From Crocodylus rhombifer (taxonomy: Eukaryota; Chordata; Crocodylia; Crocodylidae): a stretch of DNA of 64,000 nucleotides. The position numbers and the translations under genes are program-made. Below the pieces are notes generated by a model, which was not told where the DNA came from, did no database searches, and saw only the letters and a list, made by a program, of their open reading frames with translations. The stretch is from assembly GCA_038503035.1 (NCBI GenBank), contig JAVSML010025535.1:1061019-1125018 (forward strand), given 5' to 3'. Positions 54,264 through 64,000 of the stretch are shown here, in pieces (within the stretch, counting starts at the first letter, position 1; the number at the start of each line of letters is the position of its first letter).

Positions 54264-57174
54264 AGTCCTCTAAAATGACTGCATGCAAGGACTACAAAGT
54301 CTGACCTAAATTGCAAAGCTCCATTGTTTTTCTGAGGTTTCTCCAACTCTATGAATCTGTGACGGTTCTACACATCTCTAGCATTCACTCCACCTGTTAT
54401 AAATTCCTGCTAGACCTAGTGTTTCTTTTTTCTAGACCAAGATCTTCACTGGTGTGTAAGCACAAGTCAAGCTGACTTCATTAGAGTTGCATTCACTCAA
54501 TCCAGCTGTGAATTGGGGCTTTTACTTGTAATTAGATTATTTTCATGGAGAAAATGTATTAACAATTAAGACTTGAGCAATACATATACGTGGCCCTTTA
54601 TTCTCTCACTCTACTAAAGTACCTTTCTTCTTCCAAACCAGCAGTACTTCACAATGAAAGGTTAACCCAATTATCAAAGTACTTTTTTATTACATATGGC
54701 CTCAAATAAGAACTGGACTGTCCTGAATTGGGAAGAAAATTCAAATCTGAATCCACATTTCATAGCTATCTATAAAGCCAAATGATCTCTCTAACTTCAG
54801 CCCTGACTCATATTTATGTTTTGTGGTTCCCTGGATCTGAATGCACAAAAAAGTTGGGCACTTCTGGCTCCAGCCCATCTCAATTTTTTGGCTAAATGGC
54901 AAAAAGTTCAACCCTTCTTTTTTCATGGACTCATCTCCTGACTGGGCTACCCTCAGGGGTGACTTTATATCCACAAGGACAATAAGACAGAGGCAATCAG
55001 AAGTAATCACTTGTTTTTAAAGATGTGGGAACATTTTATGTTGCAAAATAACCCTTCACAGATTTACCTATTGTAGCACTTGGCTCTTCCAAATAGAAGA
55101 TCTTTAAAGAGGTTTGGAAAAATGCTCTGAAAGACCCAGCAGATTTGCAGCAAGACATATTAGAGGTGTTTTCAAATATTTTGGTTTATTCCAGAGATGT
55201 CAAATATTGCCCATACTCTGGGCGTGTCCTGTAACTTGCCAGAAGTCTGAGAGTTTGCTCTGATTTTACAGAGAAATGCACATACTTTTATGTTTAGGAG
55301 CTGAGCATTTACCAAGAGGTTTTTCACACTCTCATGCTCGTAAACTGGATTTCATGGTTCCATATATTATATTTGCCCCTTGGCCACCCTTTCAGACAAA
55401 CAGTTCTTTCAGTCAGGCTGGGGTTAATTCAGAGTAGATGAAATTAATGGAGTTATTCCATTGTAACTGAAATAAGAATCTGGCCTGCTGTGAAATGTTG
55501 GCTTACTTGGTGACCAAATGGCAAAGCATGTAATTAACTATAAAGTTTCATGCCCAGTGGACCAAAATGCATACATTAGAGCTGGAGCACAGAAGGTAAT
55601 CTGACATACATTTCATAAACCCCCACTCAATACCTAATTAGTTGCAGAACTACTGCTGAGACATTCCAACCCTCTTTGCAATTCCTCTCCTGTTGGATAA
55701 CTTTGTGAGCAACAGCACACCCAAGGGCAATGCCTTCTATGCAGAAAGCCACCAGTGAGTTTCTTTTCACATACAGCTCAGTCCTTGTGTAGCTATTGAT
55801 GATTTTCTAGATGCATAATATTACTCAATTGCAACTAGTGTTCCCTGTTTTCCTTTGCTTGCAAGCTGGGGAAATTAAGAGATGCAGCCTTTTTGCTGAC
55901 TTAAAATGCTGCATTGGGCAGTGTAACAGTAAGGTTGTAATATTTTTTCTCTTTCTTCATCTACCTTATACTTTATCTTGTGGCACAGTGAGAAGAAAAG
56001 GAAACCTCCCCTGAACTAAACCTAGTAAAATCGCTACTGAATAGACTATCCCTGCTAACTGTAGAGGAATATATTAAGAATCATCAATACATGATACATC
56101 AAGCTGGCAGATCTGGATGTGGATTTGTTTTTGATCATGTGGGGAGACCAAAGTTGCATTCAGAAGGGCCTGGATTTCATGGGTAGCATCCTAGCACAGC
56201 TACTGATGGTCTGTCTTGCAATCTGAGCTTCTTTTTAGGTCCTGTCATGAGGAACTGTTCCAAAAAATTTACAGCACCTTTTTCAGTTTTTCTTAATTTT
56301 TTTTTTTTATTATTATTATTTTTGGAGTCAGTAGAACACTGAAACCATCCAGAAAAAGCAGTGAAAGCTGATAGATTTTCTACCAAAAACCAAAAACCAA
56401 GTCCCAGTCTGCAAAGATATTACAGGTCTCAACATTTTTAAAATTCAGACCTGTCAGATTTTAAACACAGGAAGGAGTTTGGATGCAAGAATCTTGGGTC
56501 AAGACCCATCTCTTATCAGAATAATGGAAAGCATACGACACACTGTTCCATGAGCACAAAGGAGCAGCATGAGCCAGAATGATCCAATGACTGCCATGTG
56601 ATTTGAAGTTTTCTAAAATATGTGTATGAAATTATTAAGAAAATTCCCCACAATGGGCTCTGTAGGAAGATAACTGCAGCATGAGGTAGCTGTTGGAAGC
56701 GATATGAGAGATAAAGAAGAGTGTGACACTGACAGTGTGATGAGCTTGCAATGGAATAACTAAAATTAGTTTCCATTCCTACATCTCACTAAGGCCCTAT
56801 TCACATCTGTCATGCTTCATGGTTGCTCTGGGTTTCCTTTCCATAAATGGAACAGGTTTCGGTCCTGTTTTTTCATGTCACTGGAAACAGGAAAGATGGT
56901 ATTGGGTGGGGAGGGGGGGAGTGGAGAAGGATTGAGAGAGAGAGATGCAACAGTGTGTTACAATAGGAGTGAGCAGGAAAAAGTCAGAAGCAAGGAAGTC
57001 GGTGCGTGGCCATGTTGACAGAAAGGGATTTATGCAGAGTGCTGTATAACATGGGCTTGTAGTGTCCCTTAGAAAAAAACAGGGAGGCTTTCATCAACAG
57101 ATTTAGCAGAAAGTGCCACATTTTCACAGGCAAAGCCACATGTGAGAAGGATGGGGAATGTGCTCTAGGGAACA
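54264..57174. other. Intergenic sequence, about 2.9 kb
   Basis: Palindromic-repeat remnants lie near 54445-54520 and 55410-55490 ('GTTAATTCAGAGTAGATGAA', 'AATGGAGTTATTCCATTGTA'). A T/A tract lies at 56297-56325. No gene is seen. Confidence 0.5.
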
Positions 57175-57300
57175 AAGCACTTGACTGAAAGTCATGGTAT
57201 TGGGGTTGTTCTGGCTGTTTGCATGACCTATGGCAACTCACTTCACTTCTCTGTGCCTCCTTTTCCCTTCCTACTTTTCATCTGTTTAAGTGGTAAATTC
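57175..57300 (+). mobile_element. MIR-like SINE remnant
   Basis: It reads 'GCACTTGACTGAAAGTCATG', 'GCATGACCTATGGCAACTCA', 'CTTCACTTCTCTGTGCCTCC' and 'TTTTCATCTGTTTAAGTGGT', the MIR order from head to the conserved core. Confidence 0.6.
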
Positions 57301-58799
57301 TTTTTTTCTACAGTACCCAGTGCAAGGCGGCCCTCATCCAGGCTGAGGACTCTAGGTGCTAGAGTAATGCAAATAAATACGAAGAACAATAAATCCTCAG
57401 GCCAGCAGAGAGTCTGAGTATATGAGGTAGTGTTATAATGGGTGTGAGAGGAAATTCTGAGGGCTTTCATATACAGGAACACTCGGGAAAATCAATGCAT
57501 GGTAACTAAATGTGTACATTTAGAGTGGACTAATTAAACTAAATTAAATGCCTGCATGGATACTCTTATTCAGAACTCAAGCTGCCTTCAACTTATTGAA
57601 CTTAGTTTACTTTGGAAGCAAATTCATTTAAGATAGATTAAGGCTGCTTTAATTGTGTATGAGAGGATCTACATGGAGGTTTACTACAATATCACTAAAC
57701 CACTTTAAAGGTTAATTCTGGTGATTTTGAGTGTCTCCATGTAAACAAAGACCCCTTGAGAAAGAGAGGCATGTGGTCAGTTCCAAGAAGATGGGGATAG
57801 GGAAGGGGGACTATGCTTTGGGCTACACACAAACCAGGGACAGGGACAGAACAATGGTTCTTCAAGGACACCGATTGCTCTGTCTCCCATACTCTCTTCC
57901 CAAATCATGTGCTACTAGTTATAGCTTTCCTAGAAGCAGACTAGTTGGAACAAAATCAGGATCTTTGGTAGCTGCAGTAGGGGAGCTAGGATCTATCCCT
58001 CATGCCTATTAGAGGTATTACCAAGTATTAATAATTGCCCAGTATTAAGACTTGAGCTTGATCTGCATATTATATTTATATTAATATTTATTCTTCATTT
58101 CTCAGCAATCTGCTCCATGGTCCATTGCTTTGAAAGAGCTAGCAAGTAGCAGACAGAAATGGAGATGAGATGAGCTGGGAAGCCCAGATAGAGGAATGCC
58201 CCACACAGCAAATTTTTCTTAGAGGGATGGCTGTTGTTAGTCTTGGGCCACACACATTTACTGTAAACATGTTGCTGAGCTGCTATAACAAAGATTTAAA
58301 GGGCTCCCAGGATGTCCATTTCCATAGTTATGTGGAAGAGTTGCTGTTTTGTACACCATTTCCTCTGTTGTTGTTTTAACAACCCATTACCTGTTTAGTC
58401 TCGGGAATCCAACCCCAGTGAGAGAACCGTGCAGTTACCATCAAAGCTGGATGCTTAAAGTCTTCATATAAATTATTATGGCTTAATAGAAGAATGACAG
58501 AAACCATCTCTTTCTTATCACTCCTGCCGGAAGGTTTAGTATTAATTTTTTAAAGTCCTTACTAAGCCCTGATCCAGCAAAGCACTTATACCCATAGTTA
58601 ACTGGTAAGCACATCTGTAACAGTGAAGCCATTTGCTAGATTGGCACCTTGTTCATGCAATCTAATGGTTCCAGTCATGCATGCGAGTGTGTGTGATGGA
58701 AAAACATCATTTTAAATTTCACCCCCGTACTCTTTGCAGATGTTCACAAGTCCATGCCCTTCCATTGAAGACCTTTTACTGTTTTTAACAAGGAAGAAG
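57301..58799. other. Intergenic sequence, 1.5 kb
   Basis: A stretch around 57490-57720 ('GGACTAATTAAACTAAATTA', 'TTGAGTGTCTCCATGTAAAC') could be another eroded TIR element. Otherwise nothing was recognised. Confidence 0.4.
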
Positions 58800-59010
58800 C
58801 CATGGTACAGTGCTCACAGCAAACTGCTGGGAGCCAGAATTCTGGTTCTGCTGTTGCTACCAGTGAAATGCTGTCTAGCGTAGGGCAAGTCAGTTGAATC
58901 CCAACCTCTGTGAATTGTGTCTAATAATAATACATCCACCAAGTTAGGTTAAATTAATCAATACCTGCAAAGTGCTCTGAGATCTTCAGATACGAGATGC
59001 ACTGCTGCAT
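58800..59010 (+). mobile_element. MIR-like SINE remnant
   Basis: It reads 'GGGAGCCAGAATTCTGGTTC', 'GCGTAGGGCAAGTCAGTTGA', then a 'CTAATAATAATACATCCACC' and 'GCAAAGTGCTCTGAGATCTT' tail, the typical MIR end. Confidence 0.6.
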
Positions 59011-60006
59011 TGACAAGCTAACATAAAATGAATATAGTGTGTTGCTTCATTATGCTTTAACTATTTTCACTCCAGTGCCTTGGCAAGTTGGCAGACAGGA
59101 GTGTCTTGTGAAGCGTGGATGGCAGTTTATCTTATTGAGAGCATGGAACAAGCCCTTAGCAGGATCTGGTGTTAAAGGGCTCTACTTATCTGAAATAGTG
59201 GCAGAACGCCCTGGCTTTGCTCTCAGTGTAGTGCCCCCAGGGACACCACTTCATGTGTTACTGTCAAACACCTCCTAATATACTCAGAGCAAATTTCTGA
59301 ACCATGGGAGCTTCTCCAGAGGAAAACTGCACCTATTTCTCATGCAGAAGATGGAGAAGTTCACTGCCTGCTGCTGGGGGCTCTAGCATCTGATTCAGCA
59401 GTGTGCTTCTGTATAAATTAAGTGGCATTATTTTTGTTCCAATTTAAGACATACATTTTAGCTAGTCTAGTTTTTCCACCTATTCCAATATCAGCTATGC
59501 ACTGGCACTGGCTGGAGAAGAAAGCTGAACTCCAAACTGCTATTGAGGGGCATCCCAGTTTTGATTACTCTAGCATTAGAGTGATGGAGCTGTGATGGTC
59601 CAGGAATTGTGCAAAAAGCACAATTTCTTAAGGTGATATCTTTTATTGGCCTAACTGCATAGCTGGAATACAGCTAGACAAGCTTTGGAATGCAAGACAT
59701 TCTTCACCAGGTCACTGATTACTGTAATAATTTGCCATCTAGTGGCCAGTGAATATTACATAAGTTATCTGGTACAATTAGAAGAGAAATAGGTATCATC
59801 AGGAGTGGACTGAATATCCCATATAATCTATTTTGGGTTGCACTGCAGGGAATTAACTTTTCTAAACACATGCAAAAGCTTACATACATCTTGGGCCAGA
59901 GAGTTCCAAACTCTATGCTGAAACCATAGCACTTATTTTCAATTTTTTGTAAATACTGCCACTTTATTAGGAAAGTTCGTATTTTGTATTGAACATAAGA
60001 CGTTTC
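59011..60006. other. Intergenic sequence, 1 kb
   Basis: Near 59615-59715 there is a short repeat fragment ('GGTGATATCTTTTATTGGCC', 'AGACAAGCTTTGGAATGC') related to the SINE-like repeat at 20970-21125. No gene was recognised. Confidence 0.5.
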
Positions 60007-60827
60007 TGTTAGACCCTGACTCCATGCAGCGTCCAACGACTAGGGAGATGATGGTCCAATTACCCATGGATCCTGTTACTCATTAGCCAGAGCAGAGCAG
60101 GGAGCAAACACCAGCACACATTGCTCACAACAGCTTTATTCAGAATGGAGACAGCTTCGGACTAGCTCCCACACCGATGGAATACGGGGAGCCGCAATGA
60201 ACAATAGTTTTTTCCTGTATTTATACACTTTGGTTTATACTTAACATTTACTCTACTTCCGTACCACCTTCTGTTCCACGCATTTCTCCTCGCATCTCAA
60301 GCTCCGCCTCTGTTTACTGTTTGTTTCATTAGCATGAAATTGCCTATGCATTTCATTCATTTACATGCCTTTTTGCTATGAGTCTAAGACCTTGACTTTT
60401 CTTCTTTGGTCAATGGGCAGATTTTGACTAAAACTTGGAAGCTTCTGGAGTCTTCTTCACCAATCACCATTCACCTTTTTGCATATGATCATTTTGGATT
60501 CTGTTACCAATTAGGTGTTGTTTTTCACATTCCAGTCTGTTTTCTTGTCTCAGGTTATGCCATCTTCCACCCTTTTTTGGGCCCCTCTATCTTATCTCAT
60601 TCCTTACTGTAGCTGGTTCACAGCACACAGACTCGCATAGATTCACTTGCTGCTTTTCTCTCAGAAAATAGCTGACACGGTTAAGATGGTTACTTAGCAT
60701 AAGCAAATAGCTGGCATGGATATCATTCTGCTTTGTGGTCAGCAGCTCTGCTACGTGACAGGTAAAGCCTTGTATTTAGCTGCAAATGTAGCGCTTCATA
60801 ATAATCCAAATTATTGTCACCCTAACA
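60007..60827 (-). mobile_element. Solo retroviral-type LTR
   Basis: This is an 821-bp element on the - strand. Its ends are inverted TGTTAG (60827-60822) and CTAACA (60012-60007). U3 leads to a TATA box TATAAATA (60225-60218). About 80 bp later is the poly(A) signal AATAAA (60140-60135), in 'GAATAAAGCTGTTGTGAGCA', and then a U5 of about 110 bp. The 5-bp flanks are GTTTC and GTTGC, a probable target duplication with one change. No gag, pol or env sequence and no second LTR lies in the window. It is therefore a solo LTR left after LTR-LTR recombination. It lies 7.6 kb upstream of BMP10, in the same orientation. Confidence 0.8.
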
Positions 60828-61080
60828 GTTGCCAAGTCATCCATGCCTTCCCTGCCTCCAGGTTAAACTGTTGCAATTTTTTTCCCTAATTAGGCATTCT
60901 GCAAACACAGAAATTCCTTCTATATCCTATAGATTTTTTTATGTAAAGCCTGGGTACCTGACATTTACCACTCCCTTGCAGCAGTGTGGTCATTTACACC
61001 TGGGCAAATTTTGCATAAAGTGGACAGGTCTATACCAGATATTTGCTGCAGCACTGATTAATTAGCTCCACAGTAAAAAG
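60828..61080. other. Intergenic sequence between the LTR and the next repeat
   Basis: Nothing was recognised. Confidence 0.5.
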
Positions 61081-61513
61081 TCACTGTCTACATGTGCAGT
61101 TCTATTAGGATGGAGTAAACTAATTAACTCTGCTGCAGGATAATACTGCCAGACACAAGTACTATCCTATGGCAAGAGTTTACTTCTCTGCCATGCACTT
61201 GTAGACACTGATGGGACTGGTTAGGGCTTGAGGGTGCTTCAGTGTGGGGGCTGCCTGCTGGCTAGCCCTGCACTAAAGCATCCTTGTGCCCCATCCAGCC
61301 CCTCTACAGTTTGCTAAGCCAGGTCAGAGAAGCCCTGGGTTGGCAGGCTGACCCCCAAGGCCCACTGCCAATCAGGGCTGCTCCACCCCACCTCAGCATG
61401 CTGCAGTTCCGGTACACATGCAGTCATGGTACCCAGGAGCAATAAACTCAAGCACAAACTGCACTGAAGTTTATTCAGCTGCATTAATTGCATGTGTAGA
61501 AAATGTGTAGAAA
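61081..61513 (+). mobile_element. Non-autonomous repeat of a three-copy local family
   Basis: It starts 'TCACTGTCTACATGTGCAGT' and ends near 'AATTGCATGTGTAGAAAATG'. The interior matches 28505-28855 in 'GAGGGTGCTTCAGTG', 'CCTTGTGCCCCATCCAGCCC' and 'GAGCAATAAACTCAAG', and matches the 19005-19353 copy in inverse orientation. It is the longest of the three. Confidence 0.65.
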
Positions 61514-61610
61514 ATGCTACCATGTCAGAAAGATTGTGCTTCATTCCAACTTTGTACCGGGGCAAATAATTGCACTAAGCGTAAAACGTCAACTATTTTA
61601 GTTGCAACGG

Positions 61611-62130
61611 ATGATTAGGGCTGGAAGGCACATCAGGAGATCAGTGAGTCCAGCTCCCTGCCCAAAGGGCAGGAAGTGAGCAGGGGTCATAAGATCCCAG
61701 CAAGATAGAAATCCAAATGTCTCTTGAAGGCATTCAAAGTAGGTACTTGAACCATCTGTGGCGGCAGTCTATTCCAAACGGTGGGGGCTTGGACAGTAAA
61801 GAAGTTCTTCCTTATGTCCAGCCTGACATGGTCACGGAGAACCTTGTCATCCCTTGGGTCGCTCTGGTGAACAAACGTTCCCCCAGGTCCTGATGAGCAC
61901 CCCTGATAAACTTATAGGTGGCCATCAGATCACACCTAAGCCTGCGCTTTTGCAAGCTGAAGAGTCCCATAGCTCTCAGCCTCTCATTGTAAGTCTGTTT
62001 TCCTGACCTCTGATCATGCGCATGGCTCTCCTCTGGACTCTCTCAAGCTTCTCCACGTCCTTTCTGAATTGTGGAGCCAAAACTGGGCCTCACCAAGGCT
62101 GAGTACAACTGGAGAATGATGTCCTGGGAT
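61611..62130 (-). mobile_element. CR1 LINE, outer copy, 3' part (antisense)
   Basis: The + strand begins 'GATTAGGGCTGGAAGGCACA', an inverted CR1 3' end, followed by the ORF2 C-terminus of the same subfamily as the 15021-17200 copy. For example, 'GAAGAGTCCCATAGCTCTCA' corresponds to the [13 protein letters not shown] block. It stops abruptly at 62130 in the 'SQDIILQLYS' region. Confidence 0.9.
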
Positions 62131-62875
62131 GAAGGGACCTTGTAGACCTTCAAGTCCGACCCTCTGCCTGGGCAGGAGAAAAACTGGGCTCAGATGACCC
62201 CAGCCAGGTAGGCATCAAGCCTCCTCTTAAAGACCCCCAGGGTAGGAGCCAGCACCACTTCCCTTGGAAGTTGGTTCCAGACCCTAGCCGCCCTAACTGT
62301 GAAGGAGTTCTTACGGATGTCTAATTTAAACCTCCTCTCCAACAACTTGTGGCCATTATCCCTTATTATGCCAGGGAGCGCTCGGGGAAACAAGGTCTCT
62401 CCCAAACCCTTCTGGTCCCCCCTAGTGAGTTTATAGATGGTCACCAGGTCCCCCCTCAGCCTTCTCTTGTGAAGTCTGAACAGGTTCAGATCCCGCAGTC
62501 TCTCACTGTAGGGTCTGCCCTGTTGTCCCCGGATCATGCAGGTGGCCCTCCTCTAGACCCTCTCCATGCTCTCCTGAAGTGGGACCCACAGAACTGGACA
62601 CAGTACTCCAGCTACGGCCTGACCAGTGTCACATAGAGGGCGAGGATCACCTCCTTGGCCCTGCTTGTGATGCATCTGTGGATGTACGACATGGTCCAGT
62701 TAGCCCTGCCAACCGTGACCTTGCATTGTTGGCCCATGTTCATCTTGAAGTCAATAATGACTCCAAGATCCCTTTCTGCCTCCGTGCTATCAAGAAGAGA
62801 ATTTCCCATCTTATAAGTGTGAGGAAGGTAAGGAATCTCCCTCACTCAGGCATTTCTAGCCCATAATGATCAGGG
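62131..62875 (-). mobile_element. CR1 LINE, inner copy of a second subfamily (antisense)
   Basis: It begins at 'GAAGGGACCTTGTAGACCTT', a CR1 3' UTR that lacks the terminal octamers. On the - strand 62537-62190 is open: MIRGQQGRPYSERLRDLNLF, NGHKLLERRFKLDIRKNSFT and VFKRRLDAYLAGVI with stop. It is the subfamily of the 1750-4525 copy. It continues through the AERDLGVIIDFKMNMGQQCK block and ends around 62845-62875. Confidence 0.88.
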
Positions 62876-64000
62876 GCGTCCCATGGGACTGGTGAAAGAC
62901 TGATGCAAAGTACCCATTTAGCAAGTTGGCTTTTTCAAGGGTGTCAGTTGTCTGTTGTCCCATCTGGTTTAGCAGGGGTCCAACGTTGCCCTTGCTTTTC
63001 CTCTGGCTCCTCACACATCTAAAACAGGACTTTTTATTGTCCTTGATACTTGTAGCCAGTTGCAGCCTTGGCTTGCCTAGTTTGGTCTCTGCAGGTCTGG
63101 ACCAGTGCAGAATATTCCTCCTTGGAGGTGGATCCTGTCCTCCACCCTTTGTAGGCCTTTCTTTTTAGATGCAGGAGGTCCACTAGTTCCCTGCAGAGCC
63201 ACGGGAGCTGCTGTGCCCTTTTGCTGCCTTTCCTCCGAGATAGGACAGACTTTGTGTGCATTGAGGATTGCTCCCTTGAGGAGCAACCACTCATCCTGAA
63301 CTCCCCTCCCCTTCGGGTTGAGGTCTTTTAGGACCTCACTGACAAGCCTCTGGAGCTTGTCAAAGTTAGCTTTCCTGACGCTGAGGACTTCTGTATTGCT
63401 GACTGACTTGCCAGCTTTATGGCGGATGGTGAAGGCGATCAGCTCGTGGTCACTGTCACCCAGCTTCCTTTCGATTGTTAGGTCGCTGATAAGGTCATGC
63501 CCCGTTGCCAGTACCAGGTCGAGCAGTGCTTTACCTCTCATCAGCCCATAGATTCTTGCATCAGATAGAGGTCATCCACACATGTGAGAAAACTTTGTGA
63601 CTGTTCAGATTTGGCTGAGCGCTCCTCCCATGAGATATCTGGATAGTTGAAGTCTCCCATGACAAGCATGGACTGGGAGCATGTGGCCTTGGCCAATTCC
63701 CTGGCAAACTCCCAGTCAAGCTCTTGATTCTGGGAGGGAGGTCTGTAATAGACTCCCACCATTGTGTCCCCTGTGCCATGTTCCCCACGAATTTTCACCC
63801 AGAGGGTCTCCAGTCATCCACCCTGGGTGCCAATGTCAACTTGCAGGGACGCGTAGCTTTCCTTGACATAGAGAGCTACACCCCCACCCCTTTTGTCCAC
63901 TCAATCTCTCCTGTACCTCTGGCCCAGTCATGGGTGGAGTCCCAGCAGGTCTCCATTATCCCTATGATACCGTATTTATTTGTGTTAAGCAGGAGGACAA
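62876..64000 (-). mobile_element. CR1 LINE, outer copy, 5' part (antisense), continues past window end
   Basis: On the - strand this resumes the first subfamily at [11 protein letters not shown] (62925-62880), about 1.1 kb upstream in ORF2 of where 62130 stopped. The linker ([40 protein letters not shown]) and the endonuclease follow: VGVYYRPPSQNQELDWEFA and SMLVMGDFNYPDISWEERSA (63668 region). The endonuclease keeps GDFN. A stop and frame change near 63541 breaks the frame. The 5' end is outside the window. Confidence 0.92.

Noticed and set aside
52402..64000. GKN2 or other gastrokine exons
   Set aside because: They are expected next to BMP10 from human gene order, but no BRICHOS-like or signal-peptide-bearing exon was recognised by eye. 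Absence is not proven.
1..64000. CRISPR arrays, operons, toxin-antitoxin or phage modules
   Set aside because: The window is vertebrate genomic DNA. The repeats are transposons and simple repeats, with no regularly spaced short repeats.

Overview
This window is vertebrate genomic DNA: split exons with GT-AG introns, long A+T-rich non-coding stretches, several CR1-type LINE copies, MIR-like SINE remnants and many short non-autonomous DNA elements. Abundant CR1 copies, degenerate TIR-bearing elements with CTACACATG-type ends, and proteins close to but distinct from mammalian orthologues suggest a non-avian sauropsid. A crocodilian is my first guess and a turtle the second. The species is inferred, not proven.

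Two protein-coding genes are present. (1) ARHGAP25 on the + strand, 3' part only: nine coding exons from 5040 to 23123 encode 579 residues. These are the C-terminal half of the PH domain, the complete RhoGAP domain, a Ser/Pro-rich linker and the C-terminal coiled coil. Exons for the start codon and the first half of the PH domain were not found and should lie upstream, so bases 1-5039 are read as intron. (2) BMP10 on the - strand: a complete two-exon gene (52401-52068 and 48271-47325) encoding a 426-residue TGF-beta-family preproprotein with signal peptide, prodomain, RIRR furin site and seven-cysteine mature domain. The two genes converge with about 24 kb between their stop codons. This matches the ARHGAP25-BMP10 neighbourhood of human chromosome 2p13. 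They do not form a functional unit: one is a Rac GTPase-activating protein best known from leukocytes, the other a secreted cardiac ligand.

Layout: 1-5039 intron with two sense CR1 copies (about 355-910 and 1750-4525); 5040-23123 ARHGAP25 exons and introns, with a third sense CR1 (15021-17200) in the intron at 14334-18189; 23124 to about 24300 the likely 3' UTR, built largely from old repeats; 24300-47324 intergenic, with three CR1 fragments, a hAT-like element, MITE-like elements and simple repeats; 47325-52401 BMP10; 52402-64000 upstream of BMP10, with a solo retroviral-type LTR (60007-60827) and, from 61611 to the window end, a composite of two antisense CR1 subfamilies.

I see no CRISPR array, operon, tRNA, rRNA or other prokaryotic-type system, and nothing I would call a new biological system. 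The most interesting points are in the repeats: the solo LTR, the composite CR1, the families of small TIR elements, and a Helitron-like block with a long perfect stem-loop.
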